A stretch of 64,000 nt of DNA from Phragmites australis (GCF_958298935.1 NC_084931.1:19743334-19807333), one strand, 5' to 3'. Numbered from the stretch's first letter, positions 45,301-57,717 are shown. The notes: generated from the sequence alone by a model not told the origin. Made by a program: numbers and translations.

Positions 45301-46367
45301 GGATGTGGTGAAAGGGATAAGGAGGGAGCGCTGGCCTGCTATTTATAGCTGGGAGGGGAGGCGGCACTAAGGCGAGGGCGAGGGACATGCGAGCGGGCGC
45401 GGGTGTCCACCGTGAGTCGACGGCGAGCAGTGGAGTGCAGCGAGGCACGCGACGCAGTGGCGGTGGCCTGTGGTCGGCCAACGCGCGGCAGGCTACCGCC
45501 AGCACGCGTACTGTGGCGCCAGCGCAGTGGCCAGGGCAGGGGCAGAGAGAAGGGAGAGGCATGGGCTCGGGGCGGAGCTGTCCCGCGAAGAGCGGCGGCC
45601 GGCGACGTGGCCTGCAGCGTTGGCGGGGAGAGAAGGGAGAGAGGAGAGGGAAGAGGGGCGTGCGGCGATGGTCGACGCGCGGCAGCGGGGTCGGCATCAG
45701 AGAAGGCGGCATGGCCAGAGGCGCCTTCGGCTGGGCGCGCGCGAAGCTGGGCCGTGAGATGGCCCAGGTGCGCGGGAGGGGAGGAGGGCGGCCGGGTGGG
45801 CCGCGGGCGCCGGCGTGGGCCGCACCCAAAAGAAAGCGGGAAAGAGGCCGGTTTAGGCTGTGGAAAGAAAGAAAAGAGAACCGGCCCACTGAGAATTTGG
45901 AGGAGAAAAAGAAAGAGAGAAAAAGAGAAAGAGAATCAAACATATCTTTGGAATAATTCAATTTGGAAATTTGAATTTGGAACTAGACTTTGGATTAAGA
46001 TCAACTTCAATTATTTATTTGGAGTTGATTTAATCTGGATCTCTGAGCTTGGAGATAATTCGATTTAAGCTGATCAGAGTCTAAGAGTAGGTTTGAATTG
46101 AGAGACATTCAATTCAAACCTCCACACAAAGAATCATAAAATCCAATAATGCATGACAGTCAACCTAATGCAGTGATCATGCTAGAATTTGCATTGGTAA
46201 ACTTTGGAACAACTAGTCAACTCAATACCTCCAACATGTATGAAGGTGTATGCACTGGCATACATACACATCCCTGTACATGTACTAGCTTACTTAATTA
46301 TCCTTAAAAAGTTTTAATTTGGAGCTAATTCTGTAATTATACAATATGCTAAACACAGGGTGTTACA
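42325..46367 (-). mobile_element. Gypsy (Tekay/Del-like) solo LTR, 4,043 bp, TSD TGCAT
   Basis: Bounded by TGTAAGACCCGCG on the left and GGGTGTTACA on the right (minus: TGTAACACCC ... CGGGTCTTACA) and flanked by TGCAT at 42320-42324 and 46368-46372. The reading frame of the host transposase continues across it (LRLELHA on one side, TDKGKHLPP on the other), proving the boundaries. A minus-strand TATA box (CTATAAATA, + 45340-45348) fits minus orientation. GC-rich 44300-45850 contains many open frames that are not genes. No internal region is present. Length suits Tekay-type LTRs; the name is inferred. Confidence 0.85.
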
Positions 46368-46372
46368 TGCAT

Positions 46373-47799
46373 GGAGCTCCAGCCTTAAGCCCATTTCTTC
46401 AAGGTCAGCTCGTGCATTCTCATGATCATTTTCTTTTCCCTTCATTTGGAGCAATATATCGACCAAACTCTCACATATATTCTTCTTTACATGCATATTG
46501 TCGATAGAGTGGCGAACATCTAATTTTTTCCAATACTCTAGCTCGAATAGTATTGATTTCTTGTTCCACATTCCTAACTGTTCATCATACTTGGAGGATT
46601 GTTTTCACTTGCCAAGGATAACATTGATATTCTTAACCTAATTGTGGACATCTTCCTCACTGAAATACCTCGGAGGTAACGTTTTCTCCTTTGTTCCATC
46701 GAACTGCTCGTCCATATTTCGATACAGGTGCTTCCTGAAGGAAACATCGATGCCACATGTACACTATTTTTTTTAGTTGTTCAACCTCAAACAGCACGTG
46801 TCATCTAAGCAATGTGGGCAAGCTTCACCTTTTCTTTTGCTCTGACCTGACAAGTTACGAAGTGCTAGCAGATCATTGATGGTGACGAACAACATGGCGT
46901 GCAAGGTAAAGTACTCTTGCTTGTACTGATCCCACACCTCGATGTCTTCCGACCAGAGTTTTTTAAGATCATCGACTAAAGGTCCGAGGTACACATCGAT
47001 ATCATTGCCAGGTTGTTCGGTCCTGATATCAAGATCAACAACATAATATATTTTTGTGTGTTACAAAGCCAGGGTGGAAGGTTGTAGATCTACAATACAA
47101 CATGCCATGTGCTATGTGAGGTGCTCATGTTACCAAATGGATTCATGTCATCTGTGCTTATAGAAAACATAATATTTCTCAATTCTTCAGAGAACCAACC
47201 AAATGTGGAATCAACGATTCACCACTAAGTGGAATCCGTCAGGTGCCATATCATTGCATTGTTCTTACGACCCTCCTTATACCAACGCACCAATTGTGCC
47301 TCATTCGTATTGGCAAATAGACGCTTCAGACAGGGAACTATAAGAAAATACCACACCACCTTTCTAGGACCACATTTGCTTTTCTTGCCTCCATCCCCGT
47401 CACCACCGTTATTTCTATGCTTATACCGATGAGCTCCACAAACGGGGCATTGATCCAGCTCTGCATACTCTCCACGAAACAAAATACAATCTTGCTTACA
47501 TTATGTATTTTTTCTATTTCCAGTCTTAAAGGACAAGTTATCTTCTTCGCGTCGTAGATGCCCTCGGGCACCAAGTTCCCGTCCGGTAGTATGTCTCTTA
47601 GCAGATCCAGTAATACTTCAAAACTCTTGTCAGTCCAACCATGAGTTGCCTTTAGCTGTAAAAGTTTTAGGTTTCCAAATATCCATGTGTACTTCTCCTT
47701 ATAGTTGGGATAAAGGGGCATCTTGGAATCCCGCACAAAGTCCTGGAATTTAGCAAACTCACCATTGTTATACTCATCGTGCCGCTCGACATCTCACAC
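46373..47799 (-). pseudogene. CACTA 2 transposase (tnp2 family), N-terminal and core
   Basis: Minus-strand blocks: CPVCGAHRYK with KVVWYFLIVPCLKRLFANTN (47440-47280), NIEIRTEQPGNDIDVYLGPL-like DDLKKLWSEDIEVWDQYKQE plus FTLHAMLFVTINDLLALRNL (46994-46850), HCLDDTCC (about 46800), YWKKLDVRHSIDNMHVKKNI and CESLVDILLQMKGK (46520-46400). These are the hallmarks of the tnp2 transposase of CACTA elements, which cuts DNA in the nucleus. Stops and frameshifts separate the blocks; the solo LTR follows. Confidence 0.8.
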
Positions 47800-48200
47800 C
47801 ATCTAGTCCACATTCTCCATAAAATCCTCAAGATCATTATCATTAAAACCTAATATGTCCTCACCCCTGAGATCATGATCCATTTCACCGGGTGTAAGTC
47901 CTTGATCCACACTGTCGGCATGGAGGGCCCGGTCCGACTCTCCCTCATTAAGACCTTCCTTACCATGATTGTTCCAACATGTATAATTCTCTTTAAATCC
48001 ATGCATGACCAAGTGTGCATGGATATTGTCTAGTTTCGGAAACTTCTTATCATTCTTGCAGTCACGACATGGACAATACATTGCCATTTTACCACGATAT
48101 TTCATATCCGCCAAGGTAGCACTCATAAAATGCTTCACCCCGCTTAGGTACTCCGGACAGGTCCGGGCCTTAAGGTACATTCAACTTCTGTCCATCATCT
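47800..48200 (-). pseudogene. CACTA 2 transposase-associated N-terminal domain
   Basis: The minus-strand frame from 48180 has CPEYLSGVKHFMSATLADMK, CPCRDCKNDKKF and HLVMHGFKENYTCWNNHGKE, the Cys-containing domain that precedes tnp2. Just upstream, codons read M-M-D-R-S-stop-M-Y: the tryptophan of the conserved DRSWMY has become TGA (+ 48181-48183), so the original start is lost. Confidence 0.75.
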
Positions 48201-48204
48201 ACAA

Positions 48205-48469
48205 TTAATATAATAATATTCATTCTTCATTAACAATTACCTTAATATTCATTCTTCATTGATAAATTGGTCACTTCGGTTGGTTACCAGTGTAATTCGA
48301 CCAGTTACCGTTCGGTCAGTTCGGTCTAAATTTGCCTTGAATTGTAAATTTGATTGAGTGAATTTGTCCGAATTCTCACCAAATTTTGACCAATTTTCAT
48401 GGTAACCGTGTATTTCCGGTTACCACCAGAGATTGGTTTTCGGGGTCTAAACAAATTTGTGAACCTTGA
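48205..48469. other. Unassigned; expected right end of CACTA 2
   Basis: AT-rich sequence with a repeated ATATTCATTCTTCATT (48217 and 48247). No CACTA terminus or sub-terminal repeat is seen, so the 5' end of CACTA 2 is probably deleted. Confidence 0.4.
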
Positions 48470-48850
48470 TTGTAGCATGCTATGTCTTTTCCTCTTCCCC
48501 TTCTTGTCATGAGCTTCAGCTGGTAGTTCAATGGTAGAACACGAGAGGAAGTTGTACAGCTCACTGATGACTTAGGAGCTGGGAGAGCACACACCCTCGG
48601 GACATGTGGCAAAGAGGCAGAGGACCTTGAACCGTTCATTGGTTCAGGTCGGCGCCGCCTACGCTGATGACCCATGGTAGAGAAGTTGTGTCACACCAAC
48701 GTTGGTGTGCGGCAGCATGAGTGGCTGCAAGCTACAGTGGGTGGTTGTCACGGGATGTGAATTTGTGTATAAGCCACTGGCTAGTGTCACACACATAGGT
48801 CATTGAGAGCTCAGTGGCACATACAAATTCCAATGGCATGACTAAATTTC
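48470..48850 (-). pseudogene. GRAS (SCL3-type) relic, copy 2
   Basis: The minus-strand reads ISVGGADLNQ followed by a stop and, in another frame, FKVLCLFATCPEGVC and ISELYNFLS. It aligns with the GRAS relic at 38513-39157 over about 350 bases (shared words such as cagctca.tgatga, ctcggga.catgtggcaaagagg and ggttcaggt.ggc) and has the same orientation. It is more decayed than copy 1. It ends where a Sirevirus LTR begins. Confidence 0.5.
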
Positions 48851-48857
48851 AGTAAAC

Positions 48858-50686
48858 TGTAGGACCGAGAATGACAAAAGAGGCAAGAATAGTTGCCTCT
48901 CAAATTTTTGGATAGTTTATTTCTATTTTCTTACCTAATGCACTCAAAACAAAGAGAAAAACATGAAATCTAAAGAAACAAGACAAAATCACAATGATCA
49001 TAAAAAGACCATAGCACCACTAGATGGATCTGAGCATTAGGCTCTATGAGAAATCAATCTAAGTGTCATTGCTCATAAACTGTTACAACTTGAATGAAAA
49101 ACACTTAGATCCAAAGAAATGAGAACCGAATGAAGAAATTCTCTAAATTGATAGATCTAGAGGATGGGGATGGTTCAAGACCAATTCATATGTGATTCTT
49201 ATTCCTCTAGCAATAAGAAGAACAACTTCAACAAGGTGGAACATTTCAGCTTTCAAACAAAAACAAAAATTACAATAAAAATCGAGAAACTTACAATCAG
49301 TAAGGGAGCTAATAGAGACAAACTAAAAGGAGATCAACACAAGCATAAGAAGAAATATAAAATTCATTTTTTTTTCAGAGGTACGCTCTATTTTTGACGT
49401 TTTTTTGCTAAAAAAACTTTCACCTAACACAAAGGCTAAACTCTCCTCTTTCTCTCCTCTAAAGCCCTAGCCCCCAATCTCAAATGGTTGCCACAAATGG
49501 CTCAACCTGCCCTCCCCCTCTATTTATAGTCTAAGTTTCTTGACCCATAAGTTTCCTAGATCATTCCTAAAATATCCATATTTTTCAATACACTCCTACC
49601 TACCACCGAGGGTATTTTTATCCATCTTTTTCCTCGTTCATCAAACAGTCGTGGCACCTTCATGACTTAGCTTCCTCTCGATGCAAGCTTCACGATGATG
49701 CCACGTGTACCTCACACTTTTCCACAGTTTTGAAGCCAAATCACGAAACTGCCTTGCATGTTTTTCAAAACGTGACTCACTAACACTTACTTACACCATA
49801 AGCAAGCCATTTGATGTCGGCGCATGTACTCCATCTTGCGATCTCGATCACCGGCAATTTTTTCTCACTCCTAATCCCTCAGGCCACCTTGTCACTTGCA
49901 CCAACGTCTCTTTTACTTGAGTTTGTTAACACACCATCTTCATCCACCTTTTCACACTTTGCTTGCACACAATATGTACAGCTAGGATCACTCTTGATTT
50001 AGCATGGCCACCTTGATCGTCGAGTACTAAGCATCCTGTTTAGCCCCAATAATCCCGCCATCGACCGCCAAGTTGCATCCATCACCTGTACATCATAAGA
50101 CAAGCACAAACGTATCTCTAATTCCATTTACGATTAGAGAAAATCACAATTCTCTGTTGAAGAACTTATCTCAGAAAAATCATGAACACCGGATGATCTG
50201 GCGTGTATTGTCCTCTCTAATCACCAAATCATCCGGCGCTTGTAATTCTGACTCCACTGAAAACTTCCTAGAAAAATCCTCCAGCGAAGCATCTAGTGTA
50301 CACTCCATCACCAGACCATCCAGTGAGTGCAACCCGCTAGACAAGTCATTTTGCATCCTCTTTGGAGCAAATGCTCTGGTGAGGCACCCGGCGTTCACAT
50401 CCTCCATCGTCGGACCATCCGATGCATAGAACTCATGAACTCCACCTCTTGGAATGCTCCAATGCGCAATGTGCCTCATCGCCAAACCATCCGACGTGTA
50501 CAAATTCTCCAGCACCGGATCATCCAGCGAGTGCAAATTTCCTAGCTCAGACACAAACACTCCAACTCCAATATCTTTGGTTAGTCTCAAACATAGATAA
50601 ACACAACCATGCTTATGTAATACCAAAGATCATCAAACCAACTTAATAAACTTGTCAATCACTCACCACAAATAAATCAAGGTACA
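48858..50686 (-). repeat. Sirevirus 3' LTR (left copy)
   Basis: Starts TGTAGGACCGAGAATGAC on +, ends AAATCAAGGTACA. It has a minus-strand TATA box near 49,512 (tatttatag), repeated CACCGGA..ATCCGGC palindromes (50185-50540) and, just inside the element, a polypurine tract on the minus strand (+ tctcaatttcccccac, 50699-50714). Confidence 0.8.
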
Positions 50687-52060
50687 TGTCAACTTGGTTT
50701 CTCAATTTCCCCCACGATGAGTGCATTGACGATTCTCAAAGCATAAAATTTTTGGTTTGAATAAATTACAACAAGTGAACCTCATCCAAGTGACCAAAAC
50801 GCTAAAGAGAAATCAAATCAAGGTCAATTGGCATACGAAAGATTGCATAATCCTAAAGAGAAGCAAAGACAAGCCAAATAACAAACTCCCCCTTGATGAA
50901 TACACGGTCTTCATTATGCAAGATTCTTCTTTATGATTTAGTGTACATTTTCTTCTCGTTTGGTAATGCAAACATCAAGGACAAAAATATCTTACAATGC
51001 ATGAATATGCAATTCTAATGAGCTTTCACAAGTATACCACAAAGCATTTGCAAATGCTAGAAATGTCAATGGGCTATAGAGAGTAGAATGAGGAACTCAC
51101 AATCGTACAAAGGCTAAAAAAGATACAGTGTCATAATAGCATGAAGCTTTACAAGATAAACCTAAAGAATTATTGACGTATTTAAGTTCACATAATTGAA
51201 TCAGGATAAAAGCGACCACCACATAAGCATCACTCGTCTTGAGGCATGACAAGCATTGAGAACTAGCAAACTTCAATCTCGAACTAGGCAAATAAGAATT
51301 CATGATAATAGGTTTTGCAAATGCTCACATGTGAAACCAAGACTTAGTTAGATCAAGTGATTAAAAAGATTGGGCATTTAGGCACTGTTCTTTGTAATTT
51401 ATTTTATCCTCAAGTTGTCTCTTATCCAAGCAAAGTATCACACAACTGGGTACGGCAAATACTTCCAGGATTCAAGATAACTATATTGGATCATATCTTA
51501 GCATAAGAAACTTGATTGTTCAAAATTATTCAAATGGCATAAATTCTCAAGTTTTCACAAGATCAAGTTAGGTAGTGTATTTGTGACATAAGAAACACAT
51601 GTTCCCACAGGGTTCTATCATGAGCTAAACATTTGATAAAGACAAAAAATATAGTGCAATGTTCCCCAATCCACTATCTTAAAATAAGAAGCTTAGAGCA
51701 AGATATTCATCAAACTAGCTTTAACATAATATTGACTAAGCAAAAGCAATTAGGAACATGGTGATCAAGAATGTAGCATTTCATAATCTACACGATTCAT
51801 AAAATTGCCAAATGTCATCTTTATGAAAGTTAGCTTGCTTGAAATGTTTCATGTCAAAGCATCAAGAGGAGTCTAAGATTAAAAGATTGCTCCGCATAAC
51901 TACTCAACGTATTCCAAATTCAAGACTAGCAACTGAAAATGTGAAGGACAAACAAGTCAAAGCTCAACTACTATGATTATTTTACACAATGCGATGCAAT
52001 GCAAATACAACAAAAGTAAGATAGAGTATGTACAACTGCAACTACCTCTCACACAATGCT
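50687..52060 (-). other. Non-coding 3' internal part of the Sirevirus
   Basis: AT-rich, with cytosine tracts (+ tttcccccacgatga at 50709, actcccccttgatga at 50886) that read as extra polypurine tracts on the minus strand, as known for Sireviruses. No gene is seen. Confidence 0.6.
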
Positions 52061-53770
52061 ATAAGGATGACACACTCCAAACTCTCCCCTCAAAAAAGCA
52101 AATCTTATTGCATCTGGAGCCTTGGTAAAGATATCGGCAAGTTGGTGTTGGGTATCTATGTATCTCTAGTGAATGTCTCACTTCTCATTATGGTCTCGCA
52201 AGAAGTGAATGTCTCCCTTCTTATTATGGTCCCTTCTCATTATTGGCCAAGCTTATGACACTGGTGTTGTCACACAAAAGTAGCACACTGTTGAAGTCTA
52301 ATCAAAATCTTTCAAAGTAGCAGCCATTCACAAAATCTGAGAACAACAGGTAGCAACAGCAACATATTCAACTTTAGTAGTAGACTGTGCAACGCTAGAC
52401 TACTTGCGAGAAGACCAACAAACAAGAGAGATACCCAAAAAATGACAAGTAGTCAATGTACTCTTCCTATCAATCTTACAACCAGAAAAATCGGCATAAA
52501 AAAACCTCAAAGGGAAAGCAAAGAGGATGCAAAAAATCAAAGACCATACTCAAGGGTGTGTTTGAGATACATCAAGATGCATTTCACCGCTTGGCGATGA
52601 GATGTCCTTGGTAATGCTTGGAAGCGAGCACACAAGGAGATAGTGAAGTGTATGTCGGGTCTTGTCGACGTCAGGCATAGAGGGGACCCAATCTTGCTCC
52701 TGTACTCCTGCTAGTCTACCACCTCACCATCTTCATTCGGATCAAGCGAGGTCGAGGTAGCCATCGGTGTCTCCATAGGCTTCACATCGCTCATATTAAA
52801 CATCTTCAACAAATTCTTGGTGTACTTTATCTGGTAGACAAATGTACCTTCCTTGCATTGCTTGATTTAAAGCCAAAGGAAGAAGTTGAGCTCGCCCATC
52901 ATCGACATCTCATATTCTTTGCTCATAGTTTCTACGAACTTGGCCACAAGAACATGAGAGGAGCCACAAAAAATTATATCATCCACGAAAATTTGAACAA
53001 GTAGGAAATCATTGCCATGCTTGAAGGAAAATAAGGTCTTATCCACTGACCCCATCATATACCTATGCTCTAACAAGAAAGACTTAAGCCTATAATACAA
53101 AGTCCTAGGCGCCTGCTTGAGCCCATACAAAGCCTTCTGAAGCTTGTATACTCTATGTGGGTATTTGGGATGCTCAAGCTCGTGAATTAACTTGGGTCAC
53201 ATGTGTGGTTTTGGCTGTATTGACTGAATCATTTGGTGTAACTGGTTATCCTTTCCCTTGGGATCAAATTGGTTATTGGGAACCAAAGGGTTGCTTGGCA
53301 TAGATCTCTTCTTCTATAAAACTATTTAGGAAAGCACTTTTGACATCCATTTGATACAACTTGAAATCCTGAGATGCCAAAAATGTAAGGAGGATCCTAA
53401 TGGCTTCTAATCTAGCTACTAGTGCAAAGGTCTCTCCAAAATCTATCCTCTCTATTTGAGTAAAACCCTGTGCAATAAGTCTAGCTTTGTTTGTAACTAC
53501 AGACCCATCCTCCCCTATTTGTTCTTAAAGACCCATTTTGTGCCTATGGTATGAATATTTGGGGGTGGCTCTACAAGGATCCAAAATTGGTTTCTCTCAA
53601 AGTATTCTAGTTCTTCATGCATGGTATTAGCCCTATTTGAATCAGAAAGGGCGTGTCCAACATCATGGGGCTCAAAAGAAGCAACAAATGCAGAATCAGT
53701 GAAATGAGCATGTTGAGCAGATTTGGACCTTGTTACCCTTTCGCCAAGGTCGTCGATCATCAGTTATGGG
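52061..53770 (-). pseudogene. Sirevirus reverse transcriptase and RNase H remains
   Basis: The RT part: ELEYFERNQFWILV (53640), HTIGTKWVFKNK, then [19 protein letters not shown] and LLVQIFVDDIIFCGSS (53000) with the two catalytic aspartates. RNase H: ADFSGCKIDRKS (about 52485), then CWSSRKQSS-like. Stops and frameshifts separate them. FVDD replaces the usual YVDD. Confidence 0.8.
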
Positions 53771-53989
53771 GGATATCTCCGCTGAATGTGTTGAGAGCCT
53801 CGTGTTGTGAGATGATCTTCCCCTTAAACACTGCTAGTGCAGGCTCAAAAGTAGCTGAAGTGGAAGTAGAGGCTGCAGGACCCTTTGCTAGTGTAGAAGA
53901 AGCAGGAGTCAACTATGAAGCAGGTGTGGTAGCACGAAGTAGTAGATCATCCTAATCATCATATAGAGTTGGAAGGTCCCCATCTACAA

Positions 53990-54830
53990 AGATGCTTTTA
54001 CTCCCTCTCTTGACCATTTGCATACTCAAGAACATGACTAGCACAAGGGGTTGATTCATCAAAGGTCACATCACAGAACTCCATGATGGTGTTAGTATCC
54101 AGATTATAAACCTTGTAAGAATGACCATGAAAAGAATAACCCAAGAAAATCCCATCAGACTCGAACTTGTTAAGATTGTCACGCTTTAGGATGAAGCAAC
54201 GACATCCAAAAACTCTTAAGTGAGAAACCTTTGGCTTTCTCCCAAAATGCAGCTCATAAAAAGTCACGTTCAGAATTGAACTTAAGAAAATCCAATTGGA
54301 GATATAGCAAGCTGTGCTAATAGCCTTTTCCCAAAACTTCTCAGAAGTCTTATTCTCATCAAGCATCGTCCTAGCCATCTCAAGCAAAGTTCGATTCTTT
54401 CTGTCAACCATTCCATTCTACTAAGGAACGTGTGGGCCAGAAAATTGATGCTCAATGTCATGTTCAAGACAGAAAGCATCAAAGAGATAGTTCTTCAAGT
54501 CAGTGTCATTATCACCACAAATTGCTTTTAATGCACCAGAGAGTTTCTTGAACAATCTCAAGGCTAAGCTCTGAAAGTACGAAAACACTTTATCTTTTCT
54601 CACAAGAAAGAAGACCCAAGAGTAGCGAAAGAAGTCATCAATAATGATAAGTCCATATCACTTCCCACCCGCCGAACGAACTCAAAAAGGACCAAAAGTG
54701 TCCATATAGAGAAGTTCTCTCGGTCGTTCAGTCATCACCAGATTGACTGGTGGGTGAGAGACAACAACCATCTTGCCATGCCAACAAGGAGCAAAAGCAA
54801 GGTTCTTCTCAAACTTGAGCTTGGGCAATC
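53990..54830 (-). pseudogene. Sirevirus integrase remains
   Basis: Minus-strand frames: LSGALKAICGDNDTDLKNYL with the second catalytic Asp (in GDND), FCLEHDIEHQFSGPHVP, a stop, then QNGMVDRKNRTLLEMARTML. The Glu of the D,D-35-E triad in QNGxVERKN is Asp here. LRVFGCRCFILKRDNLNKFE and DGIFLGYSFHGHSYKVYNLD follow as the integrase C-terminal signature. Confidence 0.8.
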
Positions 54831-55370
54831 ATTGGATCAAGCCTTGGGCACACAATTGTGAGAGCAAATCAAAACTCATGTGACCTAGTCTCGTATGCCA
54901 CATCTAAAGCTCAGAAGAAGGTTGTGCAATTAAACACCAAGAAGAACTATAAAACTCAAAAAAATTGGCTACAAGACTCTCCCAACTCGAGAAATCTAAC
55001 AAACCAAAGCGCATGAGAAATCAAGAACTCGAGAAGCATTGTGTTTGAAATGCACTTCCAAGTCCTCGTCCAACAACTAATATACAAAAGGCAAATTGTA
55101 TACTAAATGCTCCACCAAAGCCACATCTTTGGCCTTCATTCTACCTTTTCTGTTATCCCCGAAAGTGATGTACTCATGTCGCTTTGTTGGGGTGAGACTA
55201 GAGAACCATGACACATCTCTTATTATATGGCGCGAACAACCAGACTCAATGAGCCACTTGTTCTCCAAGCCTCCACCTACCACTACATCAAGTAAGAAGA
55301 GATCAAGTACTCTGTGCTGGGGTAAGTAAGGAACTTCTTGGAAATCCAACAACGAGTCCTTCAAGGTAAA
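54831..55370 (-). pseudogene. Sirevirus protease and GAG-pre-integrase
   Basis: NKWLIESGCSRHIIRDVSWF (around 55260-55200) is the protease active-site region, but the catalytic Asp of the D-S-G motif is Glu. FGDNRKGRMKAKD follows. The HMG-type pre-integrase (about 54830-54900, GHMSFDLLSQL-like) follows further left. Frameshifts are present. Confidence 0.7.
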
Positions 55371-57470
55371 GATGTGAAAACCGATGCATGTGAATCAGTC
55401 CTAGCATGCTGGGGGCGTATACCATGATGATGAAAACAAGGTCCATCAAAGCGTTGTGAGTCAAAGCCTCTGCCGCATGGATCAAAACCATGTGAACCAT
55501 GGTATGACCTACGCTGGACACAGCCTCTAGAAGAGAACTGAAAAGCATCTGAAACTCATGAGTGAGAGCGAGGAAAAGGCTCATGTACACCAAAAGAGGG
55601 GCGATACATGTCTCGAGTGCTCCACTTCCACTAACATCGCTCATCTCTCCTACAATGAAAACAAAACTCTACTAGGTGACCCTCTCTTTGCCAGTAGATG
55701 CACACATAGTGCCTTTTATGAACTGTCCTACCAATCGCTATCATATGGGCTTTCATTTTAGGCTGAGTAGCTTTCTTGGGTTATGTCTTTGGAAGCTCTC
55801 TCTTATTGATTTGTTGTGTGGGATTGTTCTTTTCTGGCATAGGCCGTGTAGCATTCATCTTGACTTTTTCAGACCCTAGGGTAGTGGATGTGGTGAAAAT
55901 AGTCTTGCCAGGATTGTTGTATGCAACTCTCTCAAACCCAACCCTAGAGCTAATTCTGCATTATTCGCACACATCTTGTTCTTGGCTAAGATCAAATCAA
56001 TTTTGCATTTTCTTGCTAAGCACTTCTCCACAAGAGAAAGGAGGTACTCATTCTCAGCCATGAGTTTCTGAACTTGTCCTCTAATCTAGCTGAGTTTATC
56101 CTTAAAGACGATGCAGGTGGAACAGTTTGGTTGCACATACTTAGAACACCTAGAACTGTCCAATCTAGACTCTAACTCCTTAATGCGTTTGACTTTCACT
56201 TTAACATCCTTTGTGAGCATAGGGCAATTCTTGCAAGCGTCTAATAAAGTAGGTCTAGAGTGCTTCTCAAGGAGCTTCTTCTTAGCAATCTCAAGCCAAC
56301 TGGCAACTTGAACATGCAAAGTCTAAAACTCAGCAAACTTACTCATGACCACAAGGCAACTATCACACTCCTCATCATTAGCCCTAGGCCTAAGCAACTA
56401 AAGCTCGGATAAAGAACATTCTAGCTTAGACTTGAGTTCCTTAACCTCACGAACTGCTTTCTTAAGAAATCTATCCTGACTAATAAGAGAGATCAAGCTT
56501 AGGGTCACTATCATTGTCATCTGCTATGAAGTAAAGGCCGGTGAAGTTCTTATTCTTCTTCTTGCTCTTCAAGGGTTGCTCCTCCTCCCTCAAGCTTTCC
56601 TCCTTGCTTGAGAAGTGTCAATGTCGCTAAGTGTTGCCACAAAAGCTCGTCAAGCCGCCTTGACCACCTTCTTGGCCATCTTATCATGGTTCTTAAAGAA
56701 GGGCTTCTGGTTCTTCTTGTGTTTGTCATGGTCATGGTTGCATACTTTCTTTTTCTTAAGCTTGGGGCAGTACGCCTTAAAATGAGTAGTGTCACCACAC
56801 TCATAACAAGCACGAGAACCACCATTCCTCCAGTCTCGATGGTTGTTGTAGAAGCAGTTGAACTTCTTCACAATCAATGCCAAATTTTCATCATCAAGTA
56901 CGTCCACCTTCTCTTCTACAATAGAAACTAAGGAAGATAAAACAAATCCACTAGGTAAAGTGTTAGCACAAGAAAGATGAACTCCAACCTGACTACCACC
57001 ACTAGGTACTAAAACCAACGTCATGTTCTGAGACAGGGGGTTTCCTAGACTTATCCTAGCCGCCTTGGCTAATTCTGTGAATTGTAGCTTGCTGAAGAGT
57101 TCATCGTAAGTCAATATGTCAAAACTGGATGACTCATCAATGCTAGAGATCTTTACTTTCCATATGCTACGGTCAAGAGCATAGAGAACCTTGATCACTC
57201 TCTCATTATTAGAGTAAGGCAAAAACCCTAGTGGATCTAAGATTGCTAACAATCCCATCAAATCGAGCAAACATGGCATCCAAAGATTGTCCAGGGCTTT
57301 GCACAAACATCTGATATTCTTGATTGTACGTGCTTTGGCGTCGAGCCTTGATCTGGTTGGTGCCCTCATGAAAGACACTAAGATTGAACTAGATCTCTCT
57401 AGCAGTATGAAGGTGTTGAACTCTATCAAACTCATTATGACTCAGACTGATTAACAATATATTTTTAGCC
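55371..57470 (-). pseudogene. Sirevirus gag remains
   Basis: The 261-codon minus-strand frame (57435-56650) holds RTIKNIRCLCKALDNLWMPC, NNERVIKVLYALDRSIWKVK and FDILTYDELFSKLQF (the typical Copia gag core). A CCHC zinc knuckle follows, CYECGDTTHFKAYCP (+ 56767-56809). After it, ARKKL-type segments and IKELESRLDSSRCSKYVQPN (about 56180) form the coiled-coil-like C-terminal part known from Sirevirus gag. Several stops and frameshifts are present. Confidence 0.75.
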
Positions 57471-57717
57471 TTATTGTTGGCTTCATATTGTTCAATCTGG
57501 GCCTAAGAAATACGAGCGATAAGAATTTCATAACTGGAGTCCACAATCTCCTATATAACACTTCCTTGTCTTAAGAGATAAGTCTCTATGAACACCTTTC
57601 AATACAAAAAATCATGACCTTCAAAGAAAGAGATCTTCCCATGTTTCTCTATGGTCGCCTACGGATCACAAAGCCGGTTAAGGTCAACACGTGATCAAAC
57701 TCGGCTCTGATACCAAT

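Larger units (their letters stand above)
39150..48200 (-). mobile_element. CACTA (En/Spm) element 2, minus strand, with nested Gypsy solo LTR
   Basis: Sub-terminal palindromic repeats on the left (TGACGGGT/ACCCGTCAC at 39160-39370 and 40450-40620) and minus-strand transposase genes identify it. From right to left: transposase-associated domain (48200-47800), tnp2 (about 47790-46373), DUF4218 (42324-41439) and DUF4216 (about 41420-40888). The left terminal CACTA is decayed, and no right terminal repeats are seen. The coding region is interrupted by the solo LTR at 42325-46367 and several stops, so it is inactive. Confidence 0.8.

Noticed and set aside
44430..45960. Overlapping long open frames on both strands (up to 308 codons).
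   Set aside because: They lie in the GC-rich part of a solo LTR with exact boundaries; Arg/Gly/Pro-rich composition in all frames and no domain indicate compositional artefacts.
48522..48555. tRNA-like 'agctggtagttcaatggtagaac'.
   Set aside because: It does not fold into a complete cloverleaf with acceptor stem and B box; it lies in the GRAS relic.
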